A stretch of DNA of 64,000 nt from Coxiellaceae bacterium (GCA_029212885.1 JARGPC010000006.1:1-64000), one strand, 5' to 3'. Shown: positions 26,101 through 37,796, counted from the first letter of the stretch. The notes: generated by a model from the letters alone, not told the origin. Translations and numbers: made by a program.

Positions 26101-26820
26101 ATGAAATCACCACGCGCATATTATCAAACTGGCAGCATTGCCTCATTATTGAGCGGTGTTTATGATGGCGATACAGAGATTCGCGATTTATACGCCTATG
26201 GTGACTTTGGTTTAGGCACTGTAGATCGCGTTGATGGTGAAATTGTTATCGACCAAGGTAAATTTTATGCTTGCGGTGAAGGCGGCAAAGCGCGCTTATT
26301 AAATGATGATGAAGTCACACCCTTTTCTGTAGTGACTTTTTTTGAAGCAGAGAAGACGTTTACTATAGATAAAGCAGCTTCTATGGGTGAACTATCCTCA
26401 TTAATCGATAAAGAATTGACCAGCTGTAATCAAATGGCAGCGGTACGAGTTTGCGGCCTATTTAGCTACATCAAGGCGCGAACAGAATGCGCACAACCTA
26501 AACCTTATCGCCCTTTAGCTGAAACGCTGCCCGAATTACAAACAATTTTTGAATGGAATAACATGGCAGGCGTCATGGTGGCCACCTATTTCCCAGCTTA
26601 CATGGACAGCATTAATGCTAGCCCTTACCACTATCACTTTATCAGTGAAGACAAACAGCTGGGTGGTCATGTGTTTGACTTTGCTTTTGACCAGCCTGCT
26701 GTGATTGAAATTTGTCAGGTTAAGCGCTTAATTGCCGATAGCATCGATAACGACTGCTTTAATAGCACAACAATTGCGCCCGTTGCCGCGGAATCCAACG
26801 ATGCAGTTGAGAAAAACTAA
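26101..26820 (+). CDS. budA: Alpha-acetolactate decarboxylase
   Basis: 239 residues. YQTGSIASLLSGVYDGD, YGDFGLGTVDRVDGE, CGLFSYIKART and YHYHFISEDKQLGGHVFDF are family hallmarks; the last region contains the His residues that bind zinc. It converts acetolactate to acetoin. No acetolactate synthase or butanediol dehydrogenase lies beside it, so it may drain acetolactate made by the valine pathway. The outer-membrane protein gene follows after 43 bp. Confidence 0.92.
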   Translation: MKSPRAYYQTGSIASLLSGVYDGDTEIRDLYAYGDFGLGTVDRVDGEIVIDQGKFYACGEGGKARLLNDDEVTPFSVVTFFEAEKTFTIDKAASMGELSSLIDKELTSCNQMAAVRVCGLFSYIKARTECAQPKPYRPLAETLPELQTIFEWNNMAGVMVATYFPAYMDSINASPYHYHFISEDKQLGGHVFDFAFDQPAVIEICQVKRLIADSIDNDCFNSTTIAPVAAESNDAVEKN

Positions 26821-26863
26821 GCAATACTATACGATGGTATAAATTTTAGTATCAGGATATCAG

Positions 26864-27856
26864 ATGAATTTTAAAGGATTAATTGCCCTCACTGCACTTG
26901 TGTGCTGTTCAACCAGCTATGCCGTAACATCACCCAATGATGAAGTACCAGCTAAAGACTATAAAGACCTACCATGGATGACTGGTCCAATTATGGCACA
27001 ACCAGGTAATGTGGTTCCGGGCGGTGACGTCAACTGGGAGCCGTATTTATTTGTTACCGATAAATTTGGTACTTACAATAATCGCGGTAAAGTAATTCAT
27101 ACCAAACCAACAATTACCACGCAGCCACTATTGGCACTGACAATTGGTGTATTAAAGTGGATGGATTTTGAGTTAATTGCTCCCTATAGCTTTAATAATA
27201 AAGACGGCCAATCCTTTAGCTTCTTTGCCGATATCAGCACGTTACTCGGTTTTCAAGCGATGAAAGACGACCCAAAAAGCTGGTGGTATCCATCATTACG
27301 TGTCACTTTAGAGGAAACTTTCCCCGCTGGTCGCTACCAAAAATTAAATCCCGCAAAACTAGGCACCGATGCTACCGGCGCAGGCTCATACCAATCCGCG
27401 ATTGGTTTAAACTTTCAGAAAGTATGGCACTTCAGTGGTGTGCATTACCTTAGCACGCGTGTTTCGTATACCTATACCGTTCCCAGCAACGTAAACTTAC
27501 TAGGCTTAAACTCCTTTGGTGGTGGCGCCGGAACTCTCGGTACAATTAACTTAGGCAACAGTCAAAACCTTGATGTCGCATTCGAATACAGTGTCACCGC
27601 TAACTGGGTGTTAGCCAGTGATATTATTTATAACAACACCGCTCCTAGTATATTTAGCGGAGTGCCAGGCACAACACCAACCGGTGCGGTTGCACCCGTT
27701 GGCCAGCCAAGTAGCCACTATTATTCACTAACGCCCTCCATTGAATACAACTGGAATATGCATCTTGGTGTGATTGTTGGCTCATGGTTTACCGTTGGCG
27801 GAGATAACACAACAGACTTTGCTGGTGCAGCCATGGCGTTGAACTATTACATTTAG
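26864..27856 (+). CDS. Predicted outer-membrane beta-barrel protein
   Basis: 330 residues with signal peptide [20 protein letters not shown]. The rest alternates amphipathic strands ([48 protein letters not shown]) and ends with an aromatic C-terminus (MALNYYI), as outer-membrane barrels do. It resembles the MetA-pathway-of-phenol-degradation type of channel-like proteins in pattern. Ligand unknown. Its stop overlaps the convergent RND gene by 4 bp. Confidence 0.7.
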   Translation: MNFKGLIALTALVCCSTSYAVTSPNDEVPAKDYKDLPWMTGPIMAQPGNVVPGGDVNWEPYLFVTDKFGTYNNRGKVIHTKPTITTQPLLALTIGVLKWMDFELIAPYSFNNKDGQSFSFFADISTLLGFQAMKDDPKSWWYPSLRVTLEETFPAGRYQKLNPAKLGTDATGAGSYQSAIGLNFQKVWHFSGVHYLSTRVSYTYTVPSNVNLLGLNSFGGGAGTLGTINLGNSQNLDVAFEYSVTANWVLASDIIYNNTAPSIFSGVPGTTPTGAVAPVGQPSSHYYSLTPSIEYNWNMHLGVIVGSWFTVGGDNTTDFAGAAMALNYYI

Positions 27857-30800
27857 TTTGTAGGTGGCTTATAGAAACCCATCTTTTCTCGCCAGGTTTG
27901 GATAATCACATAAAACACTGGCACGATAAATAAGCTCAACAAGGTAGCAACAAGCATACCACCAATTACCGTAGTACCTATTGAGTGATGACTCGAAGCA
28001 CCTGCGCCTACAGCAATAGCTAACGGTAACACACCAAAAATAAATGCAAACGCCGTCATTAAAATAGGCCGCAATCTTAAGCTAGCTGCTTGTAATGCCG
28101 CATCAACAATGGGGACACCCTCTTCACGTTTATCTTTAGCAAACTCGACAATTAAAATAGCGTTCTTAGCCGCTAAACCAATCAGTAGAATCAAACCAAT
28201 CTGCGCATAGACATCCAGTGGAATGCCGCGTATTAATAAGAATCCACCGGCGCCCAGTAAAGCTAACGGTACAGCTAATAAAATCATAAATGGCATGGCC
28301 CAACTTTCGTATAGTGCCGCTAAGAATAAGAATACAAATACCAAACAGAAGCCAAAAATCAAGAAAGTTAAGTTGCCTGTCTTGACTTGTTGATACGTCA
28401 TATTAGTCCATTCGTAATCAATACCACGTGGTAACACTTGTTTAGCCACTTGTTCGGCAGCCTGCATCATTTGGCCATCACTGTAACCAGGCGCCGGCGA
28501 ACCAGTAACAAAAGCCGCATCGTACAAATTATAATGTGGTAAGTTGAATGGACCGGTAACAGTTTTCGTGCTCACCAAAGCGCTGAGCGGCACCATATCT
28601 CCCGAGCGACTTTGAACATACAGCTCACCAATATCTTTAACCTCATTACGCATATCAAATTTTGCTTGAACAATTACCTGATAGACTTTGTTGTATTTAT
28701 TGTAATTATTAACGTATAACGAGCCTAATTGCGCTTGTAATACAGTAAACAAACTACCCATAGATACATTCAATGACTCAACCTTGGAGCGATTAATGTC
28801 TAAGTATATCATCGGTGTTTCTATTTCAAAGGTGGTAAATACTCGACTGAGCTCTGGGCGCGCATTGGCCGCTTTAACAAAAGCTTGCGTCGCTTCATTC
28901 AGTGTTTTAATGCCGACATGGCCAACATCTTCAATTTGCATTTGAAAACCACTCACCGCTCCCAGGCCTGGTATCGCAGGTGGATTAATAGCCCCTACAA
29001 CCGCTCCTGGGATTGATGCGAATTCTTTGTTCACTTTATTAATAAGCGCATTAGCGCTTAAATTAGGTGTGGTTCGTTCACCCCAGGGCTTCAAGATTGC
29101 GAATAATAAACCCGTATTAGGTTGTGTAATAGAGTCAATCAAGTTGTACCCACTCACAGCAACAACATCTTGCACCCCGTCAGTTTTCGCTAGAATTTTA
29201 TTGATTTTAGCTGTGATCTCTTGAGTGCGCTGTAAAGAGGCGCCATTAGGGGCAACGGCATTAATAATGAAATAACCTTGATCTTCGTTAGGTATAAAAC
29301 CTGTAGGCAGTATTTTAAACACAAAACCTGTGGCCACCGCTAAACCAATGTATATTAATACCATCCATTTTTTACCATTAAAGCAATGACCCAACGCCCA
29401 TTCATAATGGCGTAATAAAAACGCATACCCCGCTTCAAACCAGCGGAATAATATAAATTTGTTTCCTTTCTTCTGTTTTAATAATATGCCGCATAAGGCT
29501 GGGCTTAATGATAAGGAGTTTATCGCTGATAACAACACAGAAAAAGCGATAGCTAGTGAGAATTGGTTGTATAACTGACCGGTTAACCCCGGAATAAACG
29601 CAACAGGTACGAACACCGCCAACAAGATAAGTGAAGTAGCTATAATTGGCGCTTGCACTTCGAGCGTAGCCTCAAGCGTTGCCGCTTTAACATCGGAAGC
29701 TCCAGCATCTAGTTTCTTCTCAACATTTTCAACCACCACAATAGCATCATCAACCACCAAGCCAATCGCTAGTACGATACCTAACAAGCTTAATGTGTTG
29801 AGTGAGAAGCCAAACACAAAGAATAAAGCGAATGTACCCACTAACGATACCGGTATCGCAATCATTGGAATAAAAGTCGTGCGCCAGTTTTGCAAAAATA
29901 CGAACACTACTAATAACACTAATAAAATAGCTTCAAATAAAGTTTTAACCACTTCCTCAATGGAAGCAGTCACAAACTTAGTGGTGTCGTATGCAATCAC
30001 ATAGTCCATACCCTTCGGAAAGCGAGTTTTTAGCTTTTGCATTGCTTTGTGAACCGCTTTCGATATCGCCAATGCATTTGCCCCAGGAAGCTGCTGAATA
30101 GCTATTGTTGCTGTCGGCTTGCCATTAAATAAAGTACTAGCAGTGTATGTTTGCGCCCCCAACTCAACATTGGCGATATCGCGCATGAACACGATAGAGC
30201 CATTGCTGCCTGTTTTAATGATGATATTTTTAAACTGATCGACATTTTGTAATTGACTTAAACCGGTTATTTGATACTGGAATGCATTATTGCCCTTCAA
30301 CGGCGGCATGCCAATGGCACCCATAGCAACAATTTTATTTTGATTATTGATGGCATCAATTACATCCTGGGTTGAGACACCCATCGATGTCATTTTGTTT
30401 GGATCTAACCACACCCTAATGGCGTACTTCAATAAGCCTAGATTATTTACATTACCCACACCCGGCACACGTTGCAAAACTTGTGTAATATTTATATCAG
30501 CATAATTACCCAAATAAGCATTATCGTAACTATCATTGTTCGAGAACAAATTAACCACTAACACCATGTTGGTCGACATTTTTTGAATGGTAATCCCCGC
30601 CTTAGTTACGACTTCAGGCAGCAGTGAATATGCCGTATTAGCATAATTCAGCACATCAACAGCACCGATATCTAAGGGGTAACCAATTTCAAATGAGACA
30701 TTAATTTGTGAAGTACCATTGCTGGTGCTTGTAGACGACATATAAATCATGCCGGCGACTTGATTGATATTGATTTCTAATGGCGTTGTAACATTGGTAG

Positions 30801-30972
30801 CAACATCTTCTGCACTACCTCCTGGGTATGATGAGGTAACTGCTACAACACCGGGAACAATTTGCGGAAACTGGGATACTGGCAAAATAACAATACAAAT
30901 ACCACCCACTAATACCATTATTATGGCAATGACTGTTGCAAAGATCGGTCGTCTTATAAAAAATGCAATCAT
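27853..30972 (-). CDS. RND multidrug efflux permease (HAE1 type)
   Basis: 1039 residues, the size of AcrB/Mex[22 protein letters not shown] at the start, [12 protein letters not shown], the long TM4 segment with [23 protein letters not shown] holding the proton-relay aspartates, and [10 protein letters not shown] are diagnostic. It exports amphiphilic compounds using the proton gradient. The adaptor gene is upstream with an ATGA overlap. No TolC-like outer-membrane factor is in the window. Confidence 0.97.
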   Translation of the reverse strand: MIAFFIRRPIFATVIAIIMVLVGGICIVILPVSQFPQIVPGVVAVTSSYPGGSAEDVATNVTTPLEININQVAGMIYMSSTSTSNGTSQINVSFEIGYPLDIGAVDVLNYANTAYSLLPEVVTKAGITIQKMSTNMVLVVNLFSNNDSYDNAYLGNYADINITQVLQRVPGVGNVNNLGLLKYAIRVWLDPNKMTSMGVSTQDVIDAINNQNKIVAMGAIGMPPLKGNNAFQYQITGLSQLQNVDQFKNIIIKTGSNGSIVFMRDIANVELGAQTYTASTLFNGKPTATIAIQQLPGANALAISKAVHKAMQKLKTRFPKGMDYVIAYDTTKFVTASIEEVVKTLFEAILLVLLVVFVFLQNWRTTFIPMIAIPVSLVGTFALFFVFGFSLNTLSLLGIVLAIGLVVDDAIVVVENVEKKLDAGASDVKAATLEATLEVQAPIIATSLILLAVFVPVAFIPGLTGQLYNQFSLAIAFSVLLSAINSLSLSPALCGILLKQKKGNKFILFRWFEAGYAFLLRHYEWALGHCFNGKKWMVLIYIGLAVATGFVFKILPTGFIPNEDQGYFIINAVAPNGASLQRTQEITAKINKILAKTDGVQDVVAVSGYNLIDSITQPNTGLLFAILKPWGERTTPNLSANALINKVNKEFASIPGAVVGAINPPAIPGLGAVSGFQMQIEDVGHVGIKTLNEATQAFVKAANARPELSRVFTTFEIETPMIYLDINRSKVESLNVSMGSLFTVLQAQLGSLYVNNYNKYNKVYQVIVQAKFDMRNEVKDIGELYVQSRSGDMVPLSALVSTKTVTGPFNLPHYNLYDAAFVTGSPAPGYSDGQMMQAAEQVAKQVLPRGIDYEWTNMTYQQVKTGNLTFLIFGFCLVFVFLFLAALYESWAMPFMILLAVPLALLGAGGFLLIRGIPLDVYAQIGLILLIGLAAKNAILIVEFAKDKREEGVPIVDAALQAASLRLRPILMTAFAFIFGVLPLAIAVGAGASSHHSIGTTVIGGMLVATLLSLFIVPVFYVIIQTWREKMGFYKPPTN

Positions 30973-32069
30973 GCACTAGCCTTTATTTTATAGCTAACAG
31001 GAATGTTAGAGCGCAACTTTTGTAGATTGCTGGTAATCAATATGTCGTCGACTTTCAGTCCCTTATCTACCACAGCATAACTGCTGGTCATCTTGCTAAT
31101 CGTAACTTTAGTTAGTTGTGCTTTATGTGTTGAGTCTGCCAAAAACACATAATTAACACCTTGCATATTTACCACTGCGGTTGCCGGAATTTTAATCACC
31201 GTTTCTTTTGGTGCTAACACAATACTGACATTGACGTATATGCCTGGGCGTAATAATTTTTTTGGATTACTAATCGCTGCACGCATTAAAATGGTAGAGG
31301 TGTTTTGATCCGCTTCGTTGTCGATCATATCCACCTTGCCGGTAAAATTCATTTTAGGAAAGTCAGGTATGTTAACGTTAACCGTAAATGGCATATTATT
31401 GTGATATTTAATAACCTGACCAAAGTCCTCGACACTAGGGCTAAATTGCACAAACATTGGATCTAATTTTACGACAGACACCAATGTCTCATCTTGATTG
31501 GTACCAACGAGATTACCAACATCCACCTTGCGGTTGCCAGCAATACCACTAACCGGTGAATACATGTAGCAATAACTTAGATTGATTTGCGCGGTTTGAA
31601 CACTGGCTTTATCGACTTCAACTTGAGCTAACGCCTCTTGATATAGCGCCTTTTGATTATCAAATTCTTCTTGTGAAACGTAGTTTTCAACAACCAACTT
31701 TGCTTTACGTTGCACTTCAACTTTTTGGTAAAGCATATTAGCAATTGCTTTATCAAGATTGGCTTTAGCGGAATCAAGCTCTGCTCGAAATGGCCTTGGG
31801 TCAATCACATAGAGTAACGTGCCTTTTTTAACATAGTCACCCTCCGTAAATAACATTTGCTCAAGGAAACCTTGCACGCGTGCCACCACATCAACACCGG
31901 CCACTGATCGAGTAATACCAATGTAGTCTAATGTAATCGGGAGATTGCTCTTCACGATTTTTTCGACGCCAACTGGCACTGCTTGAGGTTTTGGTTGTTT
32001 ATCCGAATCGCATGCTGCAAGCCAGAAGGCTAGCAGTGTGATCAAACTCAGTTTGAGTATCCGTTTCAT
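30969..32069 (-). CDS. RND efflux periplasmic adaptor
   Basis: 366-residue membrane-fusion protein. The signal peptide ends in a lipobox ([12 protein letters not shown]), so it is a lipoprotein. [31 protein letters not shown] is the lipoyl-like motif, followed by a coiled-coil hairpin at about 95-165 and [22 protein letters not shown]. It links the permease to an outer-membrane channel. First gene of the two-gene operon, with AGGGA before the ATG. Confidence 0.95.
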   Translation of the reverse strand: MKRILKLSLITLLAFWLAACDSDKQPKPQAVPVGVEKIVKSNLPITLDYIGITRSVAGVDVVARVQGFLEQMLFTEGDYVKKGTLLYVIDPRPFRAELDSAKANLDKAIANMLYQKVEVQRKAKLVVENYVSQEEFDNQKALYQEALAQVEVDKASVQTAQINLSYCYMYSPVSGIAGNRKVDVGNLVGTNQDETLVSVVKLDPMFVQFSPSVEDFGQVIKYHNNMPFTVNVNIPDFPKMNFTGKVDMIDNEADQNTSTILMRAAISNPKKLLRPGIYVNVSIVLAPKETVIKIPATAVVNMQGVNYVFLADSTHKAQLTKVTISKMTSSYAVVDKGLKVDDILITSNLQKLRSNIPVSYKIKASA

Positions 32070-32198
32070 AGGTGTCCCTAGCTGTCGCTGTACCCTCTCT
32101 TATTATAGGCGCATGCTCAAGCATTTCCATATGTTAACTGATTGAATTTTATCATTTTATTGCTGATTATACTTCATATATAGATCGTAACATGCTAA

Positions 32199-33353
32199 TT
32201 AATAGCGCTTAATTATCTTTGGCTCTGTATATGTTTGATTTTTATGCAGATGTCCGTAGTGCTGCCAGACCCAATTAGCGATACGCTGACGCCAATATTT
32301 ATCATGACGCTGCATATGCTGATTGACTCGATTAACACGATTAGACAAGAAAACCATATACAAGTTGTCTTTCGGGCTAACCCATAATGCCGTGCCAGTG
32401 TAACCAGTATGACCAAATGCATTCGGGTTAATATACTGCCCTGCGCTAAATTGATGCGGCTGAGGATGAGTAAGCAATGGATTGTATACGGTATCAAAAC
32501 CCAATGCGCGTGTACTGTTTTTTACAATTAAGTCTCGTTGACTAAAATGCTTAATTGTCGAAGCTTTTAGCCACTGCTTGTTGTTGTATTTTCCGTGGTT
32601 AAGTAGCACACGAGCAAAACAGCCGAGGTCATTAATCGTAGTAAAAACACCTGCATTTCCAGCGACGCCACTAAAGTTTTGAGCAAGCGGATCATCGACA
32701 ATGCCGTCAGTTAGTGTTGGTACGGTAGAAGCATTTAATGCTATTTTTAGAGGGTTAAACTCGCTATGCTTCATCTCCAGCGGTTGAAATACTTGTTGCT
32801 GAGTATATTGATCAAATGGCTGATTGCTGATTTTTTCGATTATCTTTTGTAGCCATAAAAAATTAATATCCGAATATCTGTAATGCGTACCTGGTGTGTG
32901 ATTGGGTTTAATATGCAGTACGTAATTCCAGTTAGTGGGCAAAACCACCTCGGCCGGCAACCCTGAACTATGATCTAATAGTTCACGTATAGTAATGTTT
33001 GAATGCGTTGGTAGGTATTTTGCAGCTTTATCATTTAGGTCTATTTTACCTTGATCATATAGACGCATTATATCACTGGTAGTAGCTAGTATTTTGGTGA
33101 GTGACGCAATATCAAATGAAGAGTGAATGCTGTCGTGATACTTGTTTTTATAGCTAAAAGCACCATAACACTTGTCCAACAACACAGCTTTACGATCACC
33201 CACCTGGATACAAAAACCCGGAAAGGCTTTATTGGCAATCGATTGTTGCGCTAATAACGCTAAGCTGTCAGCTGATTCAGACAAAGCATAGGCAGACAAA
33301 GATACTAAAAAAACGGCGACTAATCTCTTTATGTATTTGTTTAATTTAAGCAT
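32199..33353 (-). CDS. Serine hydrolase, class C beta-lactamase/PBP-like
   Basis: 384 residues with a signal peptide. FDIASLTKILATT gives the SxxK nucleophile, HYRYSDINFLWLQKII the Y-x-N/D-type motif (YSD), and FGHTGYTGTALWV the H/K-T-G box. These three motifs define the beta-lactamase/DD-peptidase/esterase superfamily. HTG rather than KTG and the absence of a beta-lactamase-type loop favour an esterase or peptidase over resistance. Periplasmic. Confidence 0.88.
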   Translation of the reverse strand: MLKLNKYIKRLVAVFLVSLSAYALSESADSLALLAQQSIANKAFPGFCIQVGDRKAVLLDKCYGAFSYKNKYHDSIHSSFDIASLTKILATTSDIMRLYDQGKIDLNDKAAKYLPTHSNITIRELLDHSSGLPAEVVLPTNWNYVLHIKPNHTPGTHYRYSDINFLWLQKIIEKISNQPFDQYTQQQVFQPLEMKHSEFNPLKIALNASTVPTLTDGIVDDPLAQNFSGVAGNAGVFTTINDLGCFARVLLNHGKYNNKQWLKASTIKHFSQRDLIVKNSTRALGFDTVYNPLLTHPQPHQFSAGQYINPNAFGHTGYTGTALWVSPKDNLYMVFLSNRVNRVNQHMQRHDKYWRQRIANWVWQHYGHLHKNQTYTEPKIIKRY

Positions 33354-33405
33354 TTATATTATTTATTATATTAGGTTTAATCGATTATACACTAGCGAGC
33401 AATAT

Positions 33406-35499
33406 TTAAATAGCCGTTAACTCAGCAACACCGTGAAACGGATTCATCGTCACTCTGGCGACATGCACCAGCGGATTCTTTGTTTCAACTGCTTTTACTG
33501 CAGGAGCTCGACGAAAACGTGAGAATATACCATGGCGCTTTGTCTTTTCAGGTATTGCTGGCGGTGACTCATGCAATGCTTTCATACCTTGCATGTGTTC
33601 GCTTAATGCTGTGATTTGAGTCTCACTGAACGAACAGTTTTTTGACTTTAGATACACCTGTATTTCTCTTAATAGTACTCGTCGCTTCTCACGACTTGCT
33701 TCGTCTTTATGTGGATATTTCTCATGTATCCCGGCAATAACCGTTTGCAGCAAATCAAAATGATCAGATACAGACAGGCTCATTCCTTCATGCTTTGCAC
33801 CAAGATCACACAGCATACTAACGGCGCGTTGCCGCATGGCGAAGCGCCAGCGCTTATGCACCGGCATTTTTATACGCTTGTCACAGTCGTTAATCGCTTC
33901 AGCATTCAGTACAAATGTGGTGGGATGACTTGCATACTGCTGTTTAAAATCGCCATGCATCAAGTTTATTCGAGCCGTAACTGAAGAAGCTAAAACCGCG
34001 CAATTCCCACCTTTCTGGTCATCACAATTAATCGTGCCCGCCAACTCTAAACCTAAGTCTTTACCTAACCCCTCATAATCCGGGTCATGCATTTCTAAGT
34101 AGGCCTTGGAAAAGTGGCTAGTATGAAGATTGCGCAACCAGTCTTGATCGAATAACTTGCTAGGGTCATGAACTTGAAAAAACTTTATTGATGACTTATT
34201 ACCATAGGCTCTATCGCCTTTATTCCCATAGGCTAAATAATATTTATCTCCGAGTTTAAAAAAGGTAATACTTACCACATGCTCGTACCAACCAACAACT
34301 GCATTAATCGGCTTATTAGCTAAAAACCCTGACTTAATTGAGTCGGGCGTTGGCTGATGACACGCCTGCATTAAATTATTTGCAAGAGCCTTCCATTTTA
34401 TTCTCTCCCCATCAAAGAGAGATGACGCGTAGACATTTGTGTATTTAGCTATGGTGTTTAATGAAATTTGCTGATAAATCCCCCCAGAGGTTGACTCACA
34501 ATGCGCTGCAACACGGTATTTTTTTTCATGCAAACCCAATAGCATAAGATTTAATTTAATCTGATTTTCTAGAAAATAATATCCACCACCAAATACCCCC
34601 ACCTTGTGACGGCTGGATAAATAACTTGAAGCAATACAGAACGCTTCGGCAGAGCGCCGCTCTGCCTTGAACTCCATGCGGGATAAATCATCGAAGCTTA
34701 CCGGCTTCGTCACCAATTGTTGACGCGTACCATAGCCATGCAGTTTACACAGTGCCACTAAATGTTTGCCGCGCTTTAAGCCCTCTTGATCACCCGACAA
34801 TTCTGCACGAGCCGCTAGGGTTTTATAAGCTGCATGACTACCTTCCATGGCTAATTGAAATAAATCATTAATCGTTAATGGATCTGGATGCAGACGAAAA
34901 AATGCCACCAGCGATCCTAGATTTGCTGCCACTTGATCACATTCATTCGCTCGTTTTTGATCAGCAATACAACCATAGCCATGTCGGTATATTTCACTCA
35001 AAGCCATCAACACTACGATACTTTCAGGGGCGTATACGGCAAGCTGATGCGCCATCTCAAGTAGCTGCTTCGCTTGATCAGTGCCTATCTCGCACTTTTT
35101 CAAGCTCTCCAATATCACAGCACAGGCAGCATTAAAATCTTGTTGCATGCCGATACCTTCTGACATGTGCTTGATATACAACAATGTCCCTTCTTCGCTA
35201 CCATGCAGATGACAAATTTTACTAAGCACTGCCACTTCTCTTTTTAAGCCGTTACTCGGGGTGGCAGCTAAGTATGTTTTTAAATGCAACAAATATGAAA
35301 GTGCCGCTTGCTTATTGTGGGGTTGCTGATAAAAAGATACACGTGCTAAAACAAAAGAGCTAACTGCAGCAGTTGCGTCGATAGCCGACGCACAGTCTTT
35401 TAGCCATTTTTGACTCGCCACATCGCCGTCAACGGCTTTGCAGTATGCTTCCGCCAGCTCTTCAGCAAAGGAATATTTGTGTTGCTCTACTCTACTCAT
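33406..35499 (-). CDS. Putative effector with CE-clan cysteine-protease-like core
   Basis: 697 residues, no signal peptide or membrane helix. Residues about 50-255 are helical with Sel1/TPR-like spacing. At 407 WYEHVVSITFFKLGDKYYLAYGN gives a histidine on a strand and an Asn/Asp 18 residues later (Asn425). At 495 QKGGNCAVLASS has a Gln five residues before Cys500. The order His-Asn/Asp-Gln-Cys and these spacings are those of clan CE peptidases (Ulp1, YopJ-related). The C-terminal tail from 640 is basic and ends with VTMNPF, also found in the ART-like protein at 60.7 kb. Function is inferred only. Confidence 0.65.
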   Translation of the reverse strand: MSRVEQHKYSFAEELAEAYCKAVDGDVASQKWLKDCASAIDATAAVSSFVLARVSFYQQPHNKQAALSYLLHLKTYLAATPSNGLKREVAVLSKICHLHGSEEGTLLYIKHMSEGIGMQQDFNAACAVILESLKKCEIGTDQAKQLLEMAHQLAVYAPESIVVLMALSEIYRHGYGCIADQKRANECDQVAANLGSLVAFFRLHPDPLTINDLFQLAMEGSHAAYKTLAARAELSGDQEGLKRGKHLVALCKLHGYGTRQQLVTKPVSFDDLSRMEFKAERRSAEAFCIASSYLSSRHKVGVFGGGYYFLENQIKLNLMLLGLHEKKYRVAAHCESTSGGIYQQISLNTIAKYTNVYASSLFDGERIKWKALANNLMQACHQPTPDSIKSGFLANKPINAVVGWYEHVVSITFFKLGDKYYLAYGNKGDRAYGNKSSIKFFQVHDPSKLFDQDWLRNLHTSHFSKAYLEMHDPDYEGLGKDLGLELAGTINCDDQKGGNCAVLASSVTARINLMHGDFKQQYASHPTTFVLNAEAINDCDKRIKMPVHKRWRFAMRQRAVSMLCDLGAKHEGMSLSVSDHFDLLQTVIAGIHEKYPHKDEASREKRRVLLREIQVYLKSKNCSFSETQITALSEHMQGMKALHESPPAIPEKTKRHGIFSRFRRAPAVKAVETKNPLVHVARVTMNPFHGVAELTAI

Positions 35500-35622
35500 C
35501 TATCACGACATCATTCTATCTACAATACTATATGGTACTACTATATATAAGCATTCTTAAGCCAGCATTAATAGTAGGGGAAATAGAATTTAGTCAATAA
35601 AATCAGTAGCTAATATTAGGTG

Positions 35623-36993
35623 CTAACACTCAATAACATTAACAGCAACGGCTAATCCACCCTTTGAGGTTTCTTTGTAGATGCTATTCATGTTTTCACC
35701 GATCTCGCGCATCGTATTGATTGCCATATCCAATGAAATTTTATGATCACCACTTTCTGCCATAGCAATATGCGCTGCATTAATCGCCTTCATTGCACCC
35801 ATCGCATTACGCTCGATGCAAGGAATTTGCACCAAGCCATCAACGGGATCACAGGTTAAACCAAGGTTATGCTCGATACCGATTTCGGCCGCCTGCTCCA
35901 CTTGTTTAGGGGTGCCACCAAAAACCGCCGCTAATGCTCCTGCCGCCATTGAGCAAGCCACACCGACCTCACCCTGACAACCCATTTCAGCACCCGATAT
36001 CGATGCGTTCATTTTAAATAAACTACCAATAGCGGCAGCTGTTAATAAAAATTTACGCGTGGATTCATCTGACCAGTCATCATGGAAATGGTGATAATAG
36101 GCTAATACTGCAGGGATAATACCGGCAGCACCGTTAGTGGGCGCTGTGACGACTCGACCACTGGCTGCATTTTCTTCATTTACCGCCATCGCAAATACAT
36201 TGACCCAGTTCAGCATATTTGGGTGCTGCTTACCTGGCTTGCCATTGCGTAATAATTTTTGGTACAACTCAGGCGCGCGGCGTTTAACATGCAATTTACC
36301 GTTTAATAAGCCTTCTGTATGACAACCACGGTCAATGCATTGCTGCATAATGTCCGCCAACTTCAAAATATGCTGCTGAATTTCCTCACCTGAGCGCAGT
36401 ACCATTTCATTAGCCATCTGAATACCGGCTATGCTAAGCCCTGACTCTTTGCAATGCGCTAATAGCTCTGCAGCTTTTGTATAAGGGTATGGATATTCAA
36501 TAGTTGCATTATTCGGTTGCACCTCTGCTTCACCAGCAAAATGAATAAAACCGCCGCCAATCGAATAAATCACTTGATCAACCATCAAGTTATCATCGTC
36601 ATCATAAGCCTGAAAACGCATACCATTGGAGTGCTCTGGCAGTACTTCTTCATAGTCAAAGCGCAGGTCTTCACCGATATTGAAGTCTATGAGATGCTTA
36701 CCTAAAACGTTAATTTGACCTGATTTCAGCACTGTATCGACCAAACCCTCGGCTTCATCAGGCTCTATCGTATCGGGCTCATAGCCCATTAGACCATATA
36801 ATATAGCGTGGTTAGTACCATGGCCAACGCCAGTATGCGCCAAGGAGCCATGCAGTGTAGCCACTATCCTATTGATTTTAAATAAATCTTCTTTTAGGTT
36901 AACGCAAAACACATAAGCGGCGCGCATCGGCCCAACCGTATGTGAACTCGATGGCCCAATGCCAATGCTATATAAATCAAATAAACTAATCAT
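35623..36993 (-). CDS. sdaA: L-serine ammonia-lyase
   Basis: Single-chain L-serine dehydratase, 456 residues, converting serine to pyruvate and ammonia with a 4Fe-4S cluster. The N-terminal IGIGPSSSHTVGPMRAA, central GRVVTAPTNGAAGIIPA and GCQGEVGVACSMAAG are family motifs; conserved cysteines (GCQGE, LTCDPV, IPCIERN) bind the cluster. Serine use as carbon source is typical of Legionella-like bacteria. Monocistronic. Confidence 0.97.
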   Translation of the reverse strand: MISLFDLYSIGIGPSSSHTVGPMRAAYVFCVNLKEDLFKINRIVATLHGSLAHTGVGHGTNHAILYGLMGYEPDTIEPDEAEGLVDTVLKSGQINVLGKHLIDFNIGEDLRFDYEEVLPEHSNGMRFQAYDDDDNLMVDQVIYSIGGGFIHFAGEAEVQPNNATIEYPYPYTKAAELLAHCKESGLSIAGIQMANEMVLRSGEEIQQHILKLADIMQQCIDRGCHTEGLLNGKLHVKRRAPELYQKLLRNGKPGKQHPNMLNWVNVFAMAVNEENAASGRVVTAPTNGAAGIIPAVLAYYHHFHDDWSDESTRKFLLTAAAIGSLFKMNASISGAEMGCQGEVGVACSMAAGALAAVFGGTPKQVEQAAEIGIEHNLGLTCDPVDGLVQIPCIERNAMGAMKAINAAHIAMAESGDHKISLDMAINTMREIGENMNSIYKETSKGGLAVAVNVIEC

Positions 36994-37127
36994 GCCAACA
37001 TGATAGCCATAATATGTCTTACAAACCAGACTAATTTACTAAAAAGTCTCCGTTCCTGCCCCCGTAAACAGTACGGGTTATACATACCAACACTCTGCGG
37101 TACATTAACACTCATGGTGAGCAACTG

Positions 37128-37691
37128 ATGAGGTACAAAGAAATGAAACCGATTAACGAAAATGATCTCGCAAAATACAATTGGATGGGCTGGACACATT
37201 TACACTATGCCGTATATCGTGGCGACGTGCATAATATTCAATTACACCTTAGCAATCCAACCGTAGATGTAAATGCCACCGATATACGAGGCAATACGGC
37301 TTTACACTTAGCCGCTAAAAATGGCATCGGTGTAAAACAATTATTAGAATCTGGAGCAGACGTGCATGCTGTCGATAAACAAGGCAACACCCCTCTGCAT
37401 AATGCAGCACTGTTTTTGTCGGGCGAAGATACAACTGTTCAGCAGTTGTTGGCTTATGGTGCAGATGTCACTGCGTGTAATAAACTAAAAAACACAGCAC
37501 TGCACCATACAGCCATGTTAAATATTGAAAATCGTCAGCAAATTCTTGCACTATTACGTGCGGGCAGTGAATCAAAAGCAAAGAATTCGATTGGCTGCAG
37601 TCCACAAACTTTAGCAAGGCACTTTGAAAACGAATACTTCATTAATACACTCAGAGAGCATATTAAAACTCTCGTTCGTGTAGCAGCGTAA
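37128..37691 (+). CDS. Ankyrin-repeat protein (187 aa)
   Basis: At least four ankyrin repeats fill most of the protein: MGWTHLHYAVYRGDVHNIQLHL, RGNTALHLAAKNGIGVKQLLESGA, QGNTPLHNAALFLSGEDTTV and LKNTALHHTAML. No other domain, no signal peptide. ATG at 37143 (GAGG 9 bases upstream) is an alternative to 37128 (GGTGAG upstream); both look usable. Small all-ankyrin proteins in this group are candidate host-directed effectors. A strong intrinsic terminator follows at 37715. Confidence 0.88.
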   Translation: MRYKEMKPINENDLAKYNWMGWTHLHYAVYRGDVHNIQLHLSNPTVDVNATDIRGNTALHLAAKNGIGVKQLLESGADVHAVDKQGNTPLHNAALFLSGEDTTVQQLLAYGADVTACNKLKNTALHHTAMLNIENRQQILALLRAGSESKAKNSIGCSPQTLARHFENEYFINTLREHIKTLVRVAA

Positions 37692-37714
37692 CAACAACCT
37701 AGCACACACTCAGG

Positions 37715-37750
37715 TCGCCCCTGCTCTTACGAGCGGGGGCGATTTTATTT
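37715..37750 (+). terminator. Intrinsic terminator of the ankyrin gene
   Basis: TCGCCCCTGCTC pairs with GAGCGGGGGCGA around a TTAC loop (12 bp stem with one G-T pair), followed directly by TTTTATTT. It is the clearest rho-independent terminator in the window. Confidence 0.92.
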
Positions 37751-37796
37751 GTCACCCCTGATAATATAGGGATCCCGCATCAAGTGTGGGATGACA
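37751..37796. repeat. Diverged palindromic repeat after the terminator
   Basis: GTCACCCCTGATAATATAGG, then GATCCCGCATCAAGTGTGGG and ATGAC. The ends GTCA...TGAC and the ATCCCG/TGGGAT arms identify it as a worn member of the palindromic family. Confidence 0.7.

Noticed and set aside
32199-33353. Beta-lactamase resistance gene
   Set aside because: SxxK, YSD and HTG motifs fit the broad serine-hydrolase family; nothing specific for beta-lactam hydrolysis.
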